Below, in pieces: positions 34,971 to 48,000 of a DNA stretch of 64,000 bases. Numbering within the stretch: the stretch's first letter is position 1; every line of letters starts with the position of its first letter. A program made the position numbers and the translations under genes. The DNA comes from Platerodrilus igneus (taxonomy: Eukaryota > Arthropoda > Insecta > Coleoptera > Lycidae), in the NCBI GenBank assembly GCA_036346225.1, contig JARFIW010001090.1, positions 1,674,001-1,738,000 of the forward strand, given 5' to 3'. Below the pieces are notes generated by a model. The model searched no databases. It was not told the origin of the DNA and saw only the letters and a program-made list of their open reading frames with translations.

Positions 34971-35736
34971 CTAATTTAGGTCTACTAATCTCCTACCCCT
35001 CCTATTTCCTTTCTCTACTTCTAATCTACCCCGCTCTATTCGCTCATGCCTTAGAGTATGTTCTATCATCATATCTCTCCTATTTTTTACTGTTTTCCAT
35101 ATATTCCTTCCTTCCCCTACCATTTCTAGAACTTCTTTGGTCTTAACTTTATCTGTCCATGGTATCTTCATCTTAGGTCTGTAGCACCACATTTCAACGG
35201 TTTATATCCTAGAGCTGTCCATTTCTCCTACTATTCAAGTTTGACAGTCGTACAGTGCTGCTGCTTTCATCAGTCTTTTCCTTGTTTCCATAGTTGTTGT
35301 CTTCGAACATAGTAGATGCTTTTTCTTATTAAACGCAGCATGACCTTTGTTCTAATCTTTGTTTTATATATTTTGCACATTTCCCTTCTTGTGCTATTTG
35401 ACTTCCCATATAGCAGAAGTCTTTAACCTCCTGTAAATTCTGGTTTCTTATTTGTATTCTGGTTTTTGACTTATTTTCCTTTTTTTTTGCATAGTAGTAC
35501 TTTAGTTCTATTTTTGTTAATTTTCACACCATATCTTTTTGTTGGTACTGTTTCCATTTCATTAAGAGTTCTTCCTTGCTAGATGCTAATACCGGTATAT
35601 CGTCCGCGAATCTCAGCATATTAATTGTTTGTCGCTGCATAATCATTTCAAATGTCATTCTGCATTTGACTGTATTCATTACTTCTTCGATATACAAGTT
35701 AAAAACTAACGGGGATATCGCACATCCCTGTCTCAC
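34971..35736 (-). pseudogene. LINE L3 reverse transcriptase and tail, broken
   Basis: Segments on the minus strand: RQGCAISPLIFNLY-like block (here RQGCAISPLVFNLYIEEV) and LRFADDIPVLASSKE, with the catalytic FADD intact, at 35736-35524. Then MWCYRPKMKIPWTDKVK and IEHTLRHERIERGRLEVEKG at 35192-34971. Stops and frame changes lie between them. The enzyme copies LINE RNA; this copy cannot be functional. Confidence 0.85.
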
Positions 35737-36467
35737 TCACTTTCAATATTTACTTTTTTAAGTTCTTGCACGATTTCTATTACCGGTGTTTACTCTTTGT
35801 ATAAGCTATGTACTATCCGTCTATCCTTAAAATTCATTCCAATCTTTGTGAGTATTTCGAACATTTTTTCCATTTTACATTGTCGGATATTTTTCTAGAT
35901 CTACAATCCTTATATACACCCTTCTCTTTTTTATATTGTTTTCTCCAATAACACCCTTAAAGTAAAATAGCCTGCCGTATTCCCCTGTTTTTCCTAAACC
36001 CAAATTGATCTTCTCCTAATATTCCTTCGCCCGATTTTGCATCCATCTTGGTACAATTCAACCAATATTTTTGACACGAGTACTACCAAACCTAATGCTA
36101 AAAAAAGTTTCACATCTAACCGTATCTCTCTTTTCGGTATAGTGACCATGGTGTTACGTTTTTAATCTTTGAGTAACTCGACTGTCGCATACATATAGCT
36201 GACAAGTTAGAAGAGACGTTCTGTTACTGCCTGCCTATCAGCTTTATAGAGTTTCTGCTTGTGCCTTATCTATACCCGGCGTCTTATTATTTTTCGGACC
36301 TTTTAATGCTAGTCCAAACTCGTCTCTAAGTTTAGGATATCTCAAATCATTCTTTTCAATGTCTATTTCCTATTCTAGTTTCGGTCCTGCATATCAATTC
36401 CTTATATACTCTTGCCATCTATCCATTTGTACTACATTTTCTATAATGATGCCGCCTCCTGCGCCTC

Positions 36468-36767
36468 TTATATTTTTGTATATGGCTTTATATTCCTAAA
36501 ATTAATTTTAGTTTGTTTGTACTTTTCGTCTGTATTTCCGATTCCTATTTTAGTTTGTATCGGTTTGCTTTTTTCTTCAATCCATTGTTCTTTAGCTTTC
36601 TTGCATTCGCGAATAAGTTCCCATTTTATGGCTTTGGATCTTTGATTCCTTATTTCGTCTAGTCTGTTCTTGTATTTACGCCTTTCTTCTATTAAATTTA
36701 GAAAATATTTTGTCACCCATGGTTTCTTATCTTCCTTTCGTTTATACTCTAGAATATCTCTAGCCAA
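36468..36767 (-). pseudogene. LINE L3 linker between endonuclease and RT
   Basis: A 99-codon minus-strand frame beginning ARDILEYKRKEDKKPWVTKY is highly charged and matches the inter-domain linker of L5 at 58579-59001 (TRDILRYTQKENKKPW). It contains the block NLIEERRKYKNRLDEIRNQR. It has no catalytic residues of its own. Confidence 0.8.
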
Positions 36768-37194
36768 ACTGTCTTATCTAGATTTAATGTTATTCCAGTT
36801 TGCGTCAATTTTCTTAGTATAAGAAAATTTTTCGATGTCTTTCAACAACTCATTTGATTTTTCTTAAACCTGTTGTGGGTTTCTTTATCTTTTAGTTTCT
36901 CAAGAGTAACGCCCATCTCTGCTCCGGATAGCGTCTACAATCTGTTACTTGATTCCTATGCCGCTATCTAACAAGTATGTAATTGATTTGATATCTCCCT
37001 ATGTCTACTGGCATCTTTCACGTGTATTGTCTTCTAGCATGATGTTAAAATAATGTATTTGTGATGGTTAAATTGTTTTTGTCACAAAATTCTACCAGCC
37101 TATTTCCTATGTCGTTTTTCGTTCCTAAACCGAATAAACCTACTACCGCTCCTTACCTACCTTCATCTACCACTGCATTAAAATCTCCTCATCA

Positions 37195-37470
37195 TTATAC
37201 GAATCTCAATTTGTCTTCAACATTTTTATAAATTGCTTCTGCCACCTCATCATTGTAGCTAGAGGTGGGCATGTAAACTTGTATTAATACCGTATTTACC
37301 GGTTTAGATTCTAATCTAACCTGGAGAACTCTTTTGTTCCTTTGTAAGTAGTTTTCTACACGATGTCCTAACTTTTTCCGCGTAAATATCCCAACACCTT
37401 TATTTTCTTCCTTCAATCCTGTATGAATTACCCTAAAGTCTTCGTTACGAAAATCTCTCGCCTCTTGCAA
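37195..37470 (-). pseudogene. LINE L3 AP-endonuclease N-terminal fragment
   Basis: A 91-codon minus-strand frame with NEDFRVIHTGLKEENKGVGI, KLGHRVENYLQRNKRV and VLIQVYMPTSSYNDEVAEAI matches the endonuclease of the family (compare L2 28026-28493). It stops before the GDFN block; the remaining half (37190-37060) is out of frame. Confidence 0.83.
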
Positions 37471-37615
37471 CCGAACTTCACTAATCGTTACTAAGTGTAA
37501 TATAACCTATCCATTTCAATTTCAAATTCTCTAGCTTATCTACTTGCTTCATGCGTCTAACATTCGACGCTCCGACTGTCATAATGTTCCCGGTTCTTCC
37601 ACTAAACTTATCGAA

Positions 37616-37618
<3 letters not shown>

Positions 37619-37669
<51 letters not shown>
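37619..37669. repeat. (AT)n microsatellite, about 51 bp
   Basis: A pure AT run adjoins the 5' truncation point of LINE L3. Confidence 0.97.
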
Positions 37670-37673
<4 letters not shown>

Positions 37674-39851
37674 CTTTAAATTCAACGCATTTAAATTTTC
37701 TCATATAAATCACAGTCTATAACGAAAAAGTCACGAGACGTCTTTACAATCATCATTTATTTCAGGATCTGATTATAAAATCGTTTTCGTATATTCAATT
37801 ATTTACTGCTCCTATACGTTTGTGAGAACATATTCAACAGTTTCTTGTAATTCCGATTATATATTTCTTATGCATCACAGCTTATGCATTCTTTACTGTT
37901 GTTACCCTGGTATTCAGTCTCGCTTGTTAGACAACGTAAACATATTCAAAACTAGGTATAACAGAGTCTATTTTCATTTACTTTGATGTTTTCAGGAAGT
38001 ATCCAACCACCCGTCTTTACGTTTTAGGTATTGAATGCTTTACGTTAATAGTACTGTATACCGTATATTTTATTATATCTGTTTGCTTTTAAACATTTAA
38101 CTAAATTGCTATACAATTTTCTTGTTTTATATCGCTATTAGGAAAAAAGAGTTTATCAATTTTTACTTTATTTACTTGTTTCCGATGAAATGAGAAAATT
38201 ATATTGTACTCTTTATGTAATATTAAATTTAGTGGAAAAATGCCTACTCTAACCAAACTATTTAAACTATTTCAGATGAGCCAAGGAAACCATATCTTCT
38301 AATAAATGATGGCCAGAAGCTGTTCTTTATAAGCAATTTTTCCTGTATTAACATATCTAACTGCTTTATAAAAAAGAAACTGATATCAGTCTGTGCGTCT
38401 AAGTGAATAAGTATTTATTAAACCATTTATTAAGCCCTGAAATTGTTCCCGGTTGTATTAAACTAAAACAGTTATTCACAACTATGCATGATGAGACGCA
38501 GTGGTTTTCATGTATATCCACATGGCTGAATAGGAAACGTTGGTGCTCTCTGTTGAGGTGCGCCAAAAATTTTAGATTAAAATTTTGCATTCGGCAGTTA
38601 CACCGTTTCCTTGTGGTGACGTTAAAATGTTGTTTCATATACATTTGTTCAACTGAGTCCCAGAATGACTTCTGCAACGGTTGGTGAGTTTGGTTTACCA
38701 TATTTCGAGTCCGTAAGCTATGCTTCATATAAATTTCATTCATCTGTACACATTTGATGGGAAATTTTAAGACTTTTAATTCAGTGGTTTTACTGTGTAA
38801 CCACTAGGACTAAACATGGAATTTTATTTAGAAAATTCTGCAATTTTGATATAAATAATTTCTCTGTGTAGCCATTGTACCCAATTTTCCTTTTTTGAAA
38901 AAATATAGTCTTTTATCGATTTAGAAAGGACGAATGAGAATGAATTATCCCAGTTGATTGAAGAATCACCTTTTGATAACAAGTAGAAAACAGATATAGA
39001 TAGCAAAGACTTATGATTTTGAAAATTCAGAAAATAATATTTTAGAGTTCGATATGCAAAATGAAGACATGGATTTTGAGAAAGAAATAGAAAATATTGC
39101 TAAAAAATCTGATATTTCAGTATTTTAAAGTGATGATGAAATTCCTTTTTCAAAATTATGCAAAAGATGCCATTCAACACTCAAATGTGAAATGGAACCA
39201 GACCAACAGTGCCACGGATTTTTTTGCGATCACGAAAGTTTCAAGACTACAAAATATTCTTCCATAGTTTGCTACGGCATATGATTTATTTATTTGTTTA
39301 TTTTCCCAAAAGGTTGTGGCCTACCCTACAGAGTTAAACCAATTTATATACTCTCCAAAAGTCTCGCGACCCCAAAGGATTTATGAAGACGTCAAGAAAA
39401 GTGTGTATCAACATACTTATGGGAATCAAACGGCTGCCAACAATAAAAGATTATTGGTCGTAAAACGAAGTAATTTGAGATTCCTATATTTCGAGCATTA
39501 TGTCAAGAAATACATTTCAATAACTTATAGGAAATCATCTGAATGATAATAACAAATTAGCAACCAATCAACAAAGGTGAACTCGGTTATAATACGTTGT
39601 ATAAAGTTGGTCCATTTCTGAACGCAATGCTACAAACACTAAACATCACTATGCAGAGGATGAACATTAGTCAGTAGATTGATCAATGATAGAATTTAAA
39701 GAACGCTCCTTTTTAGATCAATACGTGCCTTGAAAACCTACAAAAGACGTTACTAATGATAGCATTAAATCCCAAAATATTTTTAAATAACGTCAGGACT
39801 TAACTATAGGGTAGCTAGAAAGAATAAGCAAAATTAAATATAGTCAAATCG
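37670..39851. other. non-coding, unassigned
   Basis: No recognised gene. Frames on both strands overlap over 38399-38743 (94 codons plus, 114 codons minus), with no family match that I can see. A 76-codon plus frame at 39316-39546 starting MAYPTELNQFIYSPKVSRPQ and a plus stretch near 39125-39280 with Cys-rich CHSTLKCEMEPDQQCHG look coding-like but are broken and unidentified. They may be the 5' part of the gypsy-like remnant that follows. Confidence 0.35.
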
Positions 39852-41139
39852 ATGTTGAAAAGAAGTGCTGAGATTTGGTTTGGACTAATAAAAAGTGAAT
39901 TAGGATCATTTAAAGACTTTGAGGTAAAATTTTTTAAACATTTCTGGGGGGATAATCAACAAGTGCGAGTAAGGGATAACTTAATTATGGGAAACTACAA
40001 TACCGACTCAGGCATGACAAGGGAATTATATAATATCAAGAAATTCAGTGTGGCCAAAGGATTCGATCCTGTATTGAAAGACAAACAAATAATTAATGAT
40101 CTAGCAGGACATTTTGAGGCGGAGGTTATACAAGGCATAGCATTGCAAACATTGTAGACCAGGACGTATTTTTAAAAAACTTGCAAGGATATGACAAAAA
40201 CGGGTCAACCCAGAAAAACAAAGGGTATAATTAGGAACTTATCGATAAATTTTGTCAGGGAAGAAAGAAGCACAGGACCTGAACGTTTCAACGGCAGAAA
40301 ATTTGATAAATGAAATTTTAATAGTGCCAATTGGAGCCAAAGCAAAGCACCTAGAAGAGACGGGGGAAGACATAATGAGACAAGAACTACAGAAAATAGA
40401 AGTATAAACAGAGAAAGCAATAATAATAAAAATTTACAAAGGACTAGTTTAACAAGGAAAAATAATAGAACACACGCAGAAACAATAAATAGGTTGGGAC
40501 TTTCGACAGTAATACAGGATTTTCAATAAGAGACAGATCAAGCACACTCGTTAAAATTAATCAATTATCAACATCAATGTGAGTTTATAAAATTTAATTT
40601 AGAAAGTGAAAATATTTTAAATAAAAACTTATTATTTATTCTAAATTTAAATGCAGAAGATTAAATCATTAGAGTCCTTTTAGATACAGGAGATGAGGCA
40701 TCGCTGATATCGGAGAAATTTATTAAAAACAATATTCAAAGGTAAATAATGAGTTGATACACGTAAAGGAACGCAACTTGGTAGTACCGAACAACAGAAA
40801 GTTCACGAGTATAAAGAGTATGGCAATCTTAGAACGTGAGTTAGGAAATATTAAGTTTGAACAAGAATTTATGGTTGTACCTGGATTAAGAATGGAGACT
40901 ATATTTGTGATAGACTTAATAGATAAGTTGAAATTGCGAATAGACGTAAAGGGAAGATGGAGAAGAGTGTATTACGCGAGATGAAGTCGAGAAAAGACTG
41001 TGTTAGATTGATTCTATGTGTATTAGAGGAAGTAGATGAAGAAGTAAATGAAGTAGACGTAATGATTATTAAGAATCCAGGTGGATTAGAGGATGTAGTA
41101 AAGCCATCGTTAATTAAAAACATCCAAAGTAGATACTAG
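39852..41139 (+). pseudogene. gypsy-like retrotransposon gag/protease remnant
   Basis: A 101-codon frame (39852-40157) begins with a Lys-rich stretch followed by a retrotransposon-gag-like block (AEIWFGLIKSELGSFKDFEV), the kind of capsid-region sequence found in arthropod Ty3/gypsy-type elements. Near 40680 a second frame shows the aspartic protease signature RVLLDTGDEASLISE, with stops soon after. Further frames at 40754-40984 and 40957-41139 may continue the protease region. No reverse transcriptase or integrase follows, so the element is truncated as well as mutated. Gag would form particles and the protease would cut the polyprotein; neither can be made here. Confidence 0.5.
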
Positions 41140-41661
41140 AGAGTTGAAAATGAAGATTTGAGCATTTTTACAAGTTACCAAGATAAAACAGATGATTTTA
41201 AGAAAAATTTGATTGAGGGTGATAAAAATTTAAATGAGTAGGGTGTCGGTGAGAAATTAAGTAAGTATTTTGTGAATCAGTTAATTATAATAAAAAAAGC
41301 GATGCTAATATGAAATTATGTTTAAATGTAAAAAGTGTAAATCAGTGTAGTGATAATCAATATAATTATCCAGTGTAAAGAAGCAGTATCTTTAAAAGAT
41401 TAGGTAACAAAAAAGTTTCTTTGGAGATTGATTTGAAAAATTTATTTTTAGAGAGGAGGATAATGAAAGAATTCAAGTGATACACGGGTGAAATTGGAAA
41501 AAGATTGACGATTTTTAGATTTCAAAGTAAAAGTTGAGTTATTTGAGAAAAACGCCATTATACAAAGAGAGTTATGCGTGTGTATTATAAGTCTGATGCA
41601 AGCAATTGTATATAGTAGGTAATTAAAGAAAACTTTTCATCAATGTAAAAATATGACGCTC

Positions 41662-41741
41662 AGTGTGAACCTGGCGGGATTGATTTCGATATATATATAT
41701 ATATATATAGTGTGAACCTGGCGGGATTGATTTCGATATAT

Positions 41742-41785
<44 letters not shown>
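41662..41785. repeat. 47-bp tandem duplication ending in (AT)n tracts
   Basis: AGTGTGAACCTGGCGGGATT plus following sequence into an AT run occurs at 41662 and again at 41709. The first AT tract spans about 41689-41709, the second about 41737-41785. The duplication probably arose by slippage or unequal exchange at the AT runs. Confidence 0.85.
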
Positions 41786-41786
<1 letters not shown>

Positions 41787-44121
41787 TGTCGATTTATAAG
41801 CTTAGATAGGCGTACGTAAGCCAAGCATTTATTTATATGTAGGTATCCTGTATGTAGAAATCAATTTAGAATTTAAATCGTCTCAATATAATTAAATAGG
41901 GATAAGACTAAGTAAGATAATGTAGGTTTAATGCTTATGCTTCAATTTAAAACTAGCATAATAATTAATTATCAACAAGATTGAGGGCAAGGACAGAAAT
42001 CGTGTTTAAATATTATTATAATAGCTTTTCGTATTGGATGTAGTGTAAAAATCAATAATTTCTTAAGGGTAGCGTAAGCTAAAACATTTGTGCAACTGTA
42101 CAAAGTTGTATAGTCGAAAACAAGCTACAACAGTTGGGAAGTTCATGAAACGAACGTGCAGTAGATAAATAATTCCAATAAAGCTTTTGAACATTGAGAA
42201 TGTATTTCCAGGTAAAAATCGTTAACTGAAAACACAGGTCTATAAGAGCAACGGACAGTTAGATGTAGAAAACCGATCGATAAAAACAAGCAAGAGACGA
42301 TATTTAGCATGTAATAGACACAGAGGGACGATAACATATAGTCAAGATGTTGGGACTTTCAAACGTCTGTAAGACGAGGATATTTTTAAAGGCAATAAAC
42401 GGGACAAAGATGGAGTGTGTTCGCAGAATATATTGATTTTCAAGTCGCACAACAAAGTAGAGAGAAACAACTCAGAACAATGTGATGATAGAGGGACTAT
42501 GCAAAGGATAGAAAACGTGGGGTGGACAAGAAAACCAGAAACGTAGAAATGACATAGGCAAGTTAGAAAGGGTATGGAAAACAAGGCTAAAGGTTGTTAT
42601 GATGATAGTAGAAGCGAGATAATAGTATGTACGCGTATATAGAAGGCGTGATTTTAGTTGCTTGGGGGTATAGGAGTGTTAAGAATTCAGAGAAAGTTAA
42701 GACGGTTGGAAAACTTAACGACTTTTTCGGAGTAAAGCAGTATCTGCGTTTCAAAATTCTCGGTTTTGGACGACAGTTGTATTATTGTGCACGTTAATTG
42801 TAGGAATTGAGCACCCGTTGGACAAAAGTTTCGGGGAATGTTTGTGAAAAGCACGTGCAACTTGAGAGGGGTTTTGATTATATAAACGCGCTGGAAGAGG
42901 TAGGCGCACTCTTAGTTTTTCGATTCTGCTGAATACTTCATTCTAGCTTCAAACTACGCGACTAGTGAAATCCGAGATAATTACAAGTGTTTAAATACAC
43001 AAGTTGGTGCGATTTTAAGGACGGAGTAAACCATATAAAATTATTTTGATAAATTGAAGCAGGATGAACAGTAAGTAGCAATTTATTTGTAAATTGGATG
43101 AGGGTGCTTGTTGCACTTGCTTGAAAGAAGCGATTGTAATGGATCTGTAGCGGCAGTCTTGAGGGTTTTTGGAGTATGGTAACTTGGATGCCAAACGAGT
43201 TTGAGAGATACTTGCTATTACTAATTGGAAGGCAACAATGTGGAGTGATCCAGGTACGAGCAGTCGGTAGAAGAGAGCATCTTTAGAGGTGGTGATCTGG
43301 ATGAAAAATACTCTCTAGGTAATGAACTTTTTTTGAAACTGTTGTGGTGGTGCTTATTTGTTGTTTTAAACTATTAGTAATTTTGGGTTATATTTTGTGA
43401 GGAATTTATGAACAGAAAATTAATTGATTTACCTTTGTAAGAAAATATTTAAAATCTGAGGATATAAATAGATGATATAATTATGAATATTTCACAGATG
43501 TAAAAAGCAAACGGGTCTTTTATTTAAAATTTTCAGTGCTAAATTTGCACGCAAATACAAAAAGGTTTATGCTGTGCTCACCATAGACCAGGGGAAAATA
43601 AAGTAAGGTTCTGGGATAGGCCCATCTACTTTAGAATGAGCATATAGACAAGCAGGAAATCTTTGATGTATGAAGTTGATGATATTTTAATATTGAGGCG
43701 GAGCATGAAATATTTAATGTGAATCAATTTTGTAAATATTAAGATTGTGTGATTATAATGTTGATTTGTCAAAATAAAAAGGGTTGGAAGGATTATTCTT
43801 TTTTTATTATTATTAAATAGAAAAGTAGTTATGAATTGTAGAGCAGAAGCTGTGGTAAGTATCCCTGGAGAAGCAGTGAGTAGAGTTAGTCGTGTGGTGT
43901 CAATTTTAACAGCATCTTCAGAGGATACAAAACTAGAATATATCATAATCCAAAGATTAGAAACAAAATTTATTTAGGTGATCATTAGTAGAGTTCTCAA
44001 CATGTAATTTCACAGAATTTAATTAATTGACCCAAGCATTGGGGCACTATAAGAGACAATCTTTGCAACATTTATGACGCCCAATTTGTGGGGCTCGATT
44101 TTTTACAGGTATAGATGCTCG

Positions 44122-44124
<3 letters not shown>
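41786..44124. other. non-coding, possible retroelement LTR or leader sequence
   Basis: No supported coding frame. A core-promoter-like site lies at 42879-42916, and a donor-like AACA|GTAAGT near 43068, which together resemble an LTR/leader. TGTGGGGCTCG near 44090 looks like a possible primer-binding site, but no matching LTR pair was found. Confidence 0.3.
42879..42916 (+). promoter_or_regulatory. candidate TATA box and initiator
   Basis: TATATAAACGCG (42879-42890) is followed about 33 bp later by CTCTTAGTTTT (42910-42920), an initiator-like site. The sequence downstream is non-coding for about 150 bp before a donor-like site. This could be the promoter of an old LTR. It rests on motif spacing only. 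Confidence 0.3.

Positions 44125-44167
<43 letters not shown>
44125..44167. repeat. (AT)n microsatellite, about 43 bp
   Basis: A pure AT run about 100 bp outside the left LTR of the BEL/Pao element. Confidence 0.97.
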
Positions 44168-44174
<7 letters not shown>

Positions 44175-44267
44175 TTACCAATCTGCTACTGTGTGGCATG
44201 CAAATAAACTTTCTTTATTGAAAAATTTTTTCGGGAGCCAAAGCACTGAACAGTTTGAAACTAAGTG

Positions 44268-44675
44268 TGATTAATGGGGGATTAAGGAGATGATATAAAT
44301 TGATAAAGATATGCTAATTGCAGGGAAGGACCAATTGCTTTTTGCAAGCAATAACGATAGCAGTGGAGCGGTTATGTAATAACTACAACTACACCAAACT
44401 ACTTAATAAAGGGTATAAATACCTTTTATCCTGTGCCGCTGTGGGCAATAACAAGTTCACGCACAAAAGCTTTCGACGGAGAACCAGTAACACGCACGAA
44501 TGGTGTCGGTCTCGCTTTCAAAAGCTCTAATACAACCGGCTTCTGCAAGGGTTCGAATGCGACTCACTTTATGCACTGTTACTGTCGGTATAAATGTTTC
44601 ACTCAAAACTGTAGGATGCACGCACAGATGGTATTTGTTGTCACAAATACCGAATTGTTCGATGATGACGTAACA
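44268..44675 (-). repeat. 3' LTR of the BEL/Pao element
   Basis: 408 bp, TG...CA on the minus strand. Against the 5' LTR it differs by G/A at 44320, A/C at about 44453 and G/A at about 44638. Open frames inside it have no meaning as genes. Confidence 0.96.
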
Positions 44676-45000
44676 TACCGCCCACCAAATTCATAGAATT
44701 TTGAAAAGGAAGGAAGTAGGTTGGGTGAAGGAAATCACATGGGATTTGACCTTGCTAGGAAAACAGGTAACGAAAGATAGGGTGGTACACTACAGCGAGC
44801 GATATTACCAACTATGCAAAAAATAAAAATATATATGTAAATAAGCAAATATGTAAAAATAATATACTACTATACATGTAAGAAATGTGCATATACATCT
44901 AAACATAAAAATAAAATTACAAATACCGGTAGCGGCGCTAGTTTGACCAAAGGTCGTTTTAATGTGCCATGTGCAGTTTGATCTGGGTAATACGTGCTGC
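44676..45000 (-). pseudogene. C-terminal stub of BEL/Pao pol in a shifted frame
   Basis: On the minus strand, in a different frame from the main pol frame, the sequence reads TAHGTLKRPLVKLAPLPVFV (about 44965-44900). This looks like the extreme end of a BEL/Pao polyprotein. It directly follows the H2C2 zinc region and PPMGDLPAARI of the upstream frame. The integrase catalytic core that should lie between is absent, so the junction marks an internal deletion that also changed frame. The rest, to the LTR, is non-coding. Confidence 0.75.
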
Positions 45001-48000
45001 CGGTAGGTCTCCCATAGGAGGAGTTACCAGGACCGGTTTGGTACGAAAACATCCATGACATGATGATAAATAACTTCGAATTGAATTTTTAATGGAAAGG
45101 ATCCAGAAATTCTGTTGGATAAGATACGCTGTGGTATTAACACCAGGATGGCAATACCTTTCATGAGTTGACCGAATGATAAGTTCGGTTAATCGGTGCC
45201 GCTGAGGCAATAACGCAGGAAACTTTTCGAAATAGGAAAGCGAAGAATGTGTCAAGCGCCCACCTACTCTTAAGATATTTTGTGGATCAACAAATGGAGA
45301 AAGTTTTCGCAAGCTTTTAGGTAATTTACGGTTTGCCTTGATCGAAGCTATTTCCTTTAAAAATGTAACATTTTGTACATGCCGAACGATAATCATGAGA
45401 GCATTGTGTAATTCAATGTCTGTTAAGGGACCCGTATGACGTTGAGCAATGGGTTTAGAAAATCTATAAATGTAAGCCACGATGACTTGGATTTTATATA
45501 ACGATGAAAAGCGACTTAGTAAAATGTCAATGACGTTTGGATCTGTTTGAGCGACAAATGTTAGGATCTTCTTTTCCGTAGTTACCTCAGCAATTGAGGT
45601 TGACAATGTTGGTTGAGGCGGCCACGAGTCACTAGGGTAGTGAAGCCATTCAGGCCCCGCACACCATAGCGAACATGAAATAACCGCGCTTGGCATTAAT
45701 CCCCGAGATGCAGGATCAGCCGGATTATGCGAAGATTTAATATAAAACCATCGACTAGGTGCAATGATTTCTTGAATGTGGCTAACACGGTTTGCCACAA
45801 AAGTTTTCCACCGAAAAGGTGGAGAACGTATCCAAGTGAGAGCGACCGTAGAATCACTCCACGCTGAAACATCGGAGATGTCAATCAAGCCTTGATAAGA
45901 CCGAATGGTAAAAGAAAGTAAATCGGTTAATAAAACGGCGGCACATAAGTCTAAACGTGGAATTGAAATGCGCTTAATTGGAGCTACCTTTGTTTTAGCG
46001 GTTACAAATTGTACAGTTATTTCTCCAGTAGTTTGATTTATGAACTGGAAATACACTACCGCTGCATACCCTACCTCGCTAGCATCGCAAAACCCATGCA
46101 AATGACAAGTAAAAGGATCCGAAGGGGGTAAACAACGTGGTAACTTTAATGACGATAATAACGGCAACTCTTCTTGATACTGCTGCCATTGAGACGAAAT
46201 GTCTGCTGGTGGGATGTCATCCCAATTTAAACCTAACATCCACAGGTGCTGGATTAGGCGTTTTGCAAAAAGTGTTAGTGGTGCTAAAAACCCTAATGGA
46301 TCATATATTCTGGCAACTTGTGAAAGTATGTTGCGCTTTGTACATATTGGGTTTAATGGTTTAACCCGAAATGAGAAAATATCTTCTGTAGGTGACCATT
46401 GTAGACCTAATATTTTTATTGATTCGTCAGAATCGAAATCGAGAGAAGTATATTGGCAAAAATCTGACGGAATGCCTTTCAAAATAAAAACTGAATTAGA
46501 ACTCCATTTTCGAAGTTCAAAACCAGCCAAATGTAAAAGTCGGATGAGTTGATCTTTAATTTCGCGGGACGATTGTATAGAATCTCCACCGGCGACGAAA
46601 TCGTCAATATATAGATTTGACCGTATAGCCTCGGCGGCTAACGGAAACCTTTTGCCTTCGTCAATGGCTAATTGCTGAAGAGTTTTTAATGCTAGATAAG
46701 GCGATGACTTAATACCATAGGTCACTGTATTAAGCCGATAAGTCTGAATGGGTTCTTCTGCGGAGAACCGCCAAACAATTAACTGAAACCTTCGATGTTC
46801 TTCGGTAACCAAAATTTGTCGATACATTTGGCGAACATCACAAGTAAAACACGAAACGATGAGAGCGAAATTTAAGTAAGATTGACGAAATGTCATTTTG
46901 GAGACTAGGTCCAGCCAATTGAGTGTCATTAAGTGACACGTTGTTTTTAGCCTTTGCAGAGGCGTCAAAACCACACGAATTTTAGAAGTATGACCTTCCT
47001 CTTTAAACACAGGGTGATGGGGTAAAAAATAATTATCGTTCCCAACGGGCGAAGAATCGAGTAATGCCATATGACCCGCATCAAGATAGTCCTGCATGAA
47101 ATTGTTGTATTGGGCGCGTAGCTCCGGTTGAGCATGCAATTTGCGCTCCAACGAAAATAGTCTTTTTTTAGCCATGTCAAAGGAATTATCAAAAACGGGC
47201 AAAGTATTGTTGAACGGTAACGCAACAATAAAACTACCGCTAGGGTCACTAGAAAACGTGTTTTCAAAAATCAAATCTGCCTTTTCTTCTTCTGGAGAAG
47301 TATAAGGCTTGGATGGCAGTTCTTCTATCTCCCAAAACCGCCTTAAAGTCTGGTCAATAGGATCTTCTACAGAAGTAAAAAATGCTTGGACAGTATCAGA
47401 CTGCAAGCTTTTTGTGGGACCAAGAATAGTCTAACCAAAAATTGTATTTATGGCGGCAGGCTGAAGAAATTTGCCATGTATAACACCGCCATTGATGATG
47501 AACGGATAAACATCTGCTCCAAGGAGCATGTCAATAGTTCCTGGAGAGTTCCAGGTCGGGTCTGCAAAGTGCAGGCCGCATAAGTGTTCCCAATTATTAG
47601 GAACTTCAACGCTAGGTAATTTGCCAGATATTGACAAAAGCACAAAAGTTGTGACTTCTAGAGATTTTTCAGAGTCTAAAATAGAGCGAATGGTGCAGCT
47701 GACGGCACCCCTATTGACTGCTGAAGTTGTCTGCCCAAGTCCATAAATCGGAACTTGAGAACGTATGCGTGGAAGCCAAAGTTTGCTCACGCAATCGTCT
47801 CGAATAAAGCTAGCTTGAGAGCCAGGGTCTAAGAGTACCCTGATCTGTTTGTATCTACCAGACCGGTCTTGAACTTCCACAACAGCAGTGGAGAGTAAGA
47901 CAGTAACCCCAAGATTTGAATTCATCTGTGAAGACAAAACATTTGCCGGAATAGGAGAGGCTGACTGCGTCCTATTGGCATTTTTATGCATAGGTGTAGC

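Larger units (their letters stand above)
34850..37612 (-). mobile_element. RTE-like LINE copy L3
   Basis: A minus-strand copy, running from a 3' end near 34850 (CCAGAACTTAAAATC side) to just inside the start region near 37612, where an (AT)n microsatellite adjoins it. It carries the same domains in the same order as L2 but lacks both the extra 3' modules and the 5' untranslated sequence, so it is 5'-truncated. Many stops and frame changes break it. Confidence 0.88.

Noticed and set aside
44318..44696. Open frames of 70-87 codons on the plus strand, repeated at 50090-50429
   Set aside because: They lie within the two LTRs of the BEL/Pao element, on the strand opposite its transcription.
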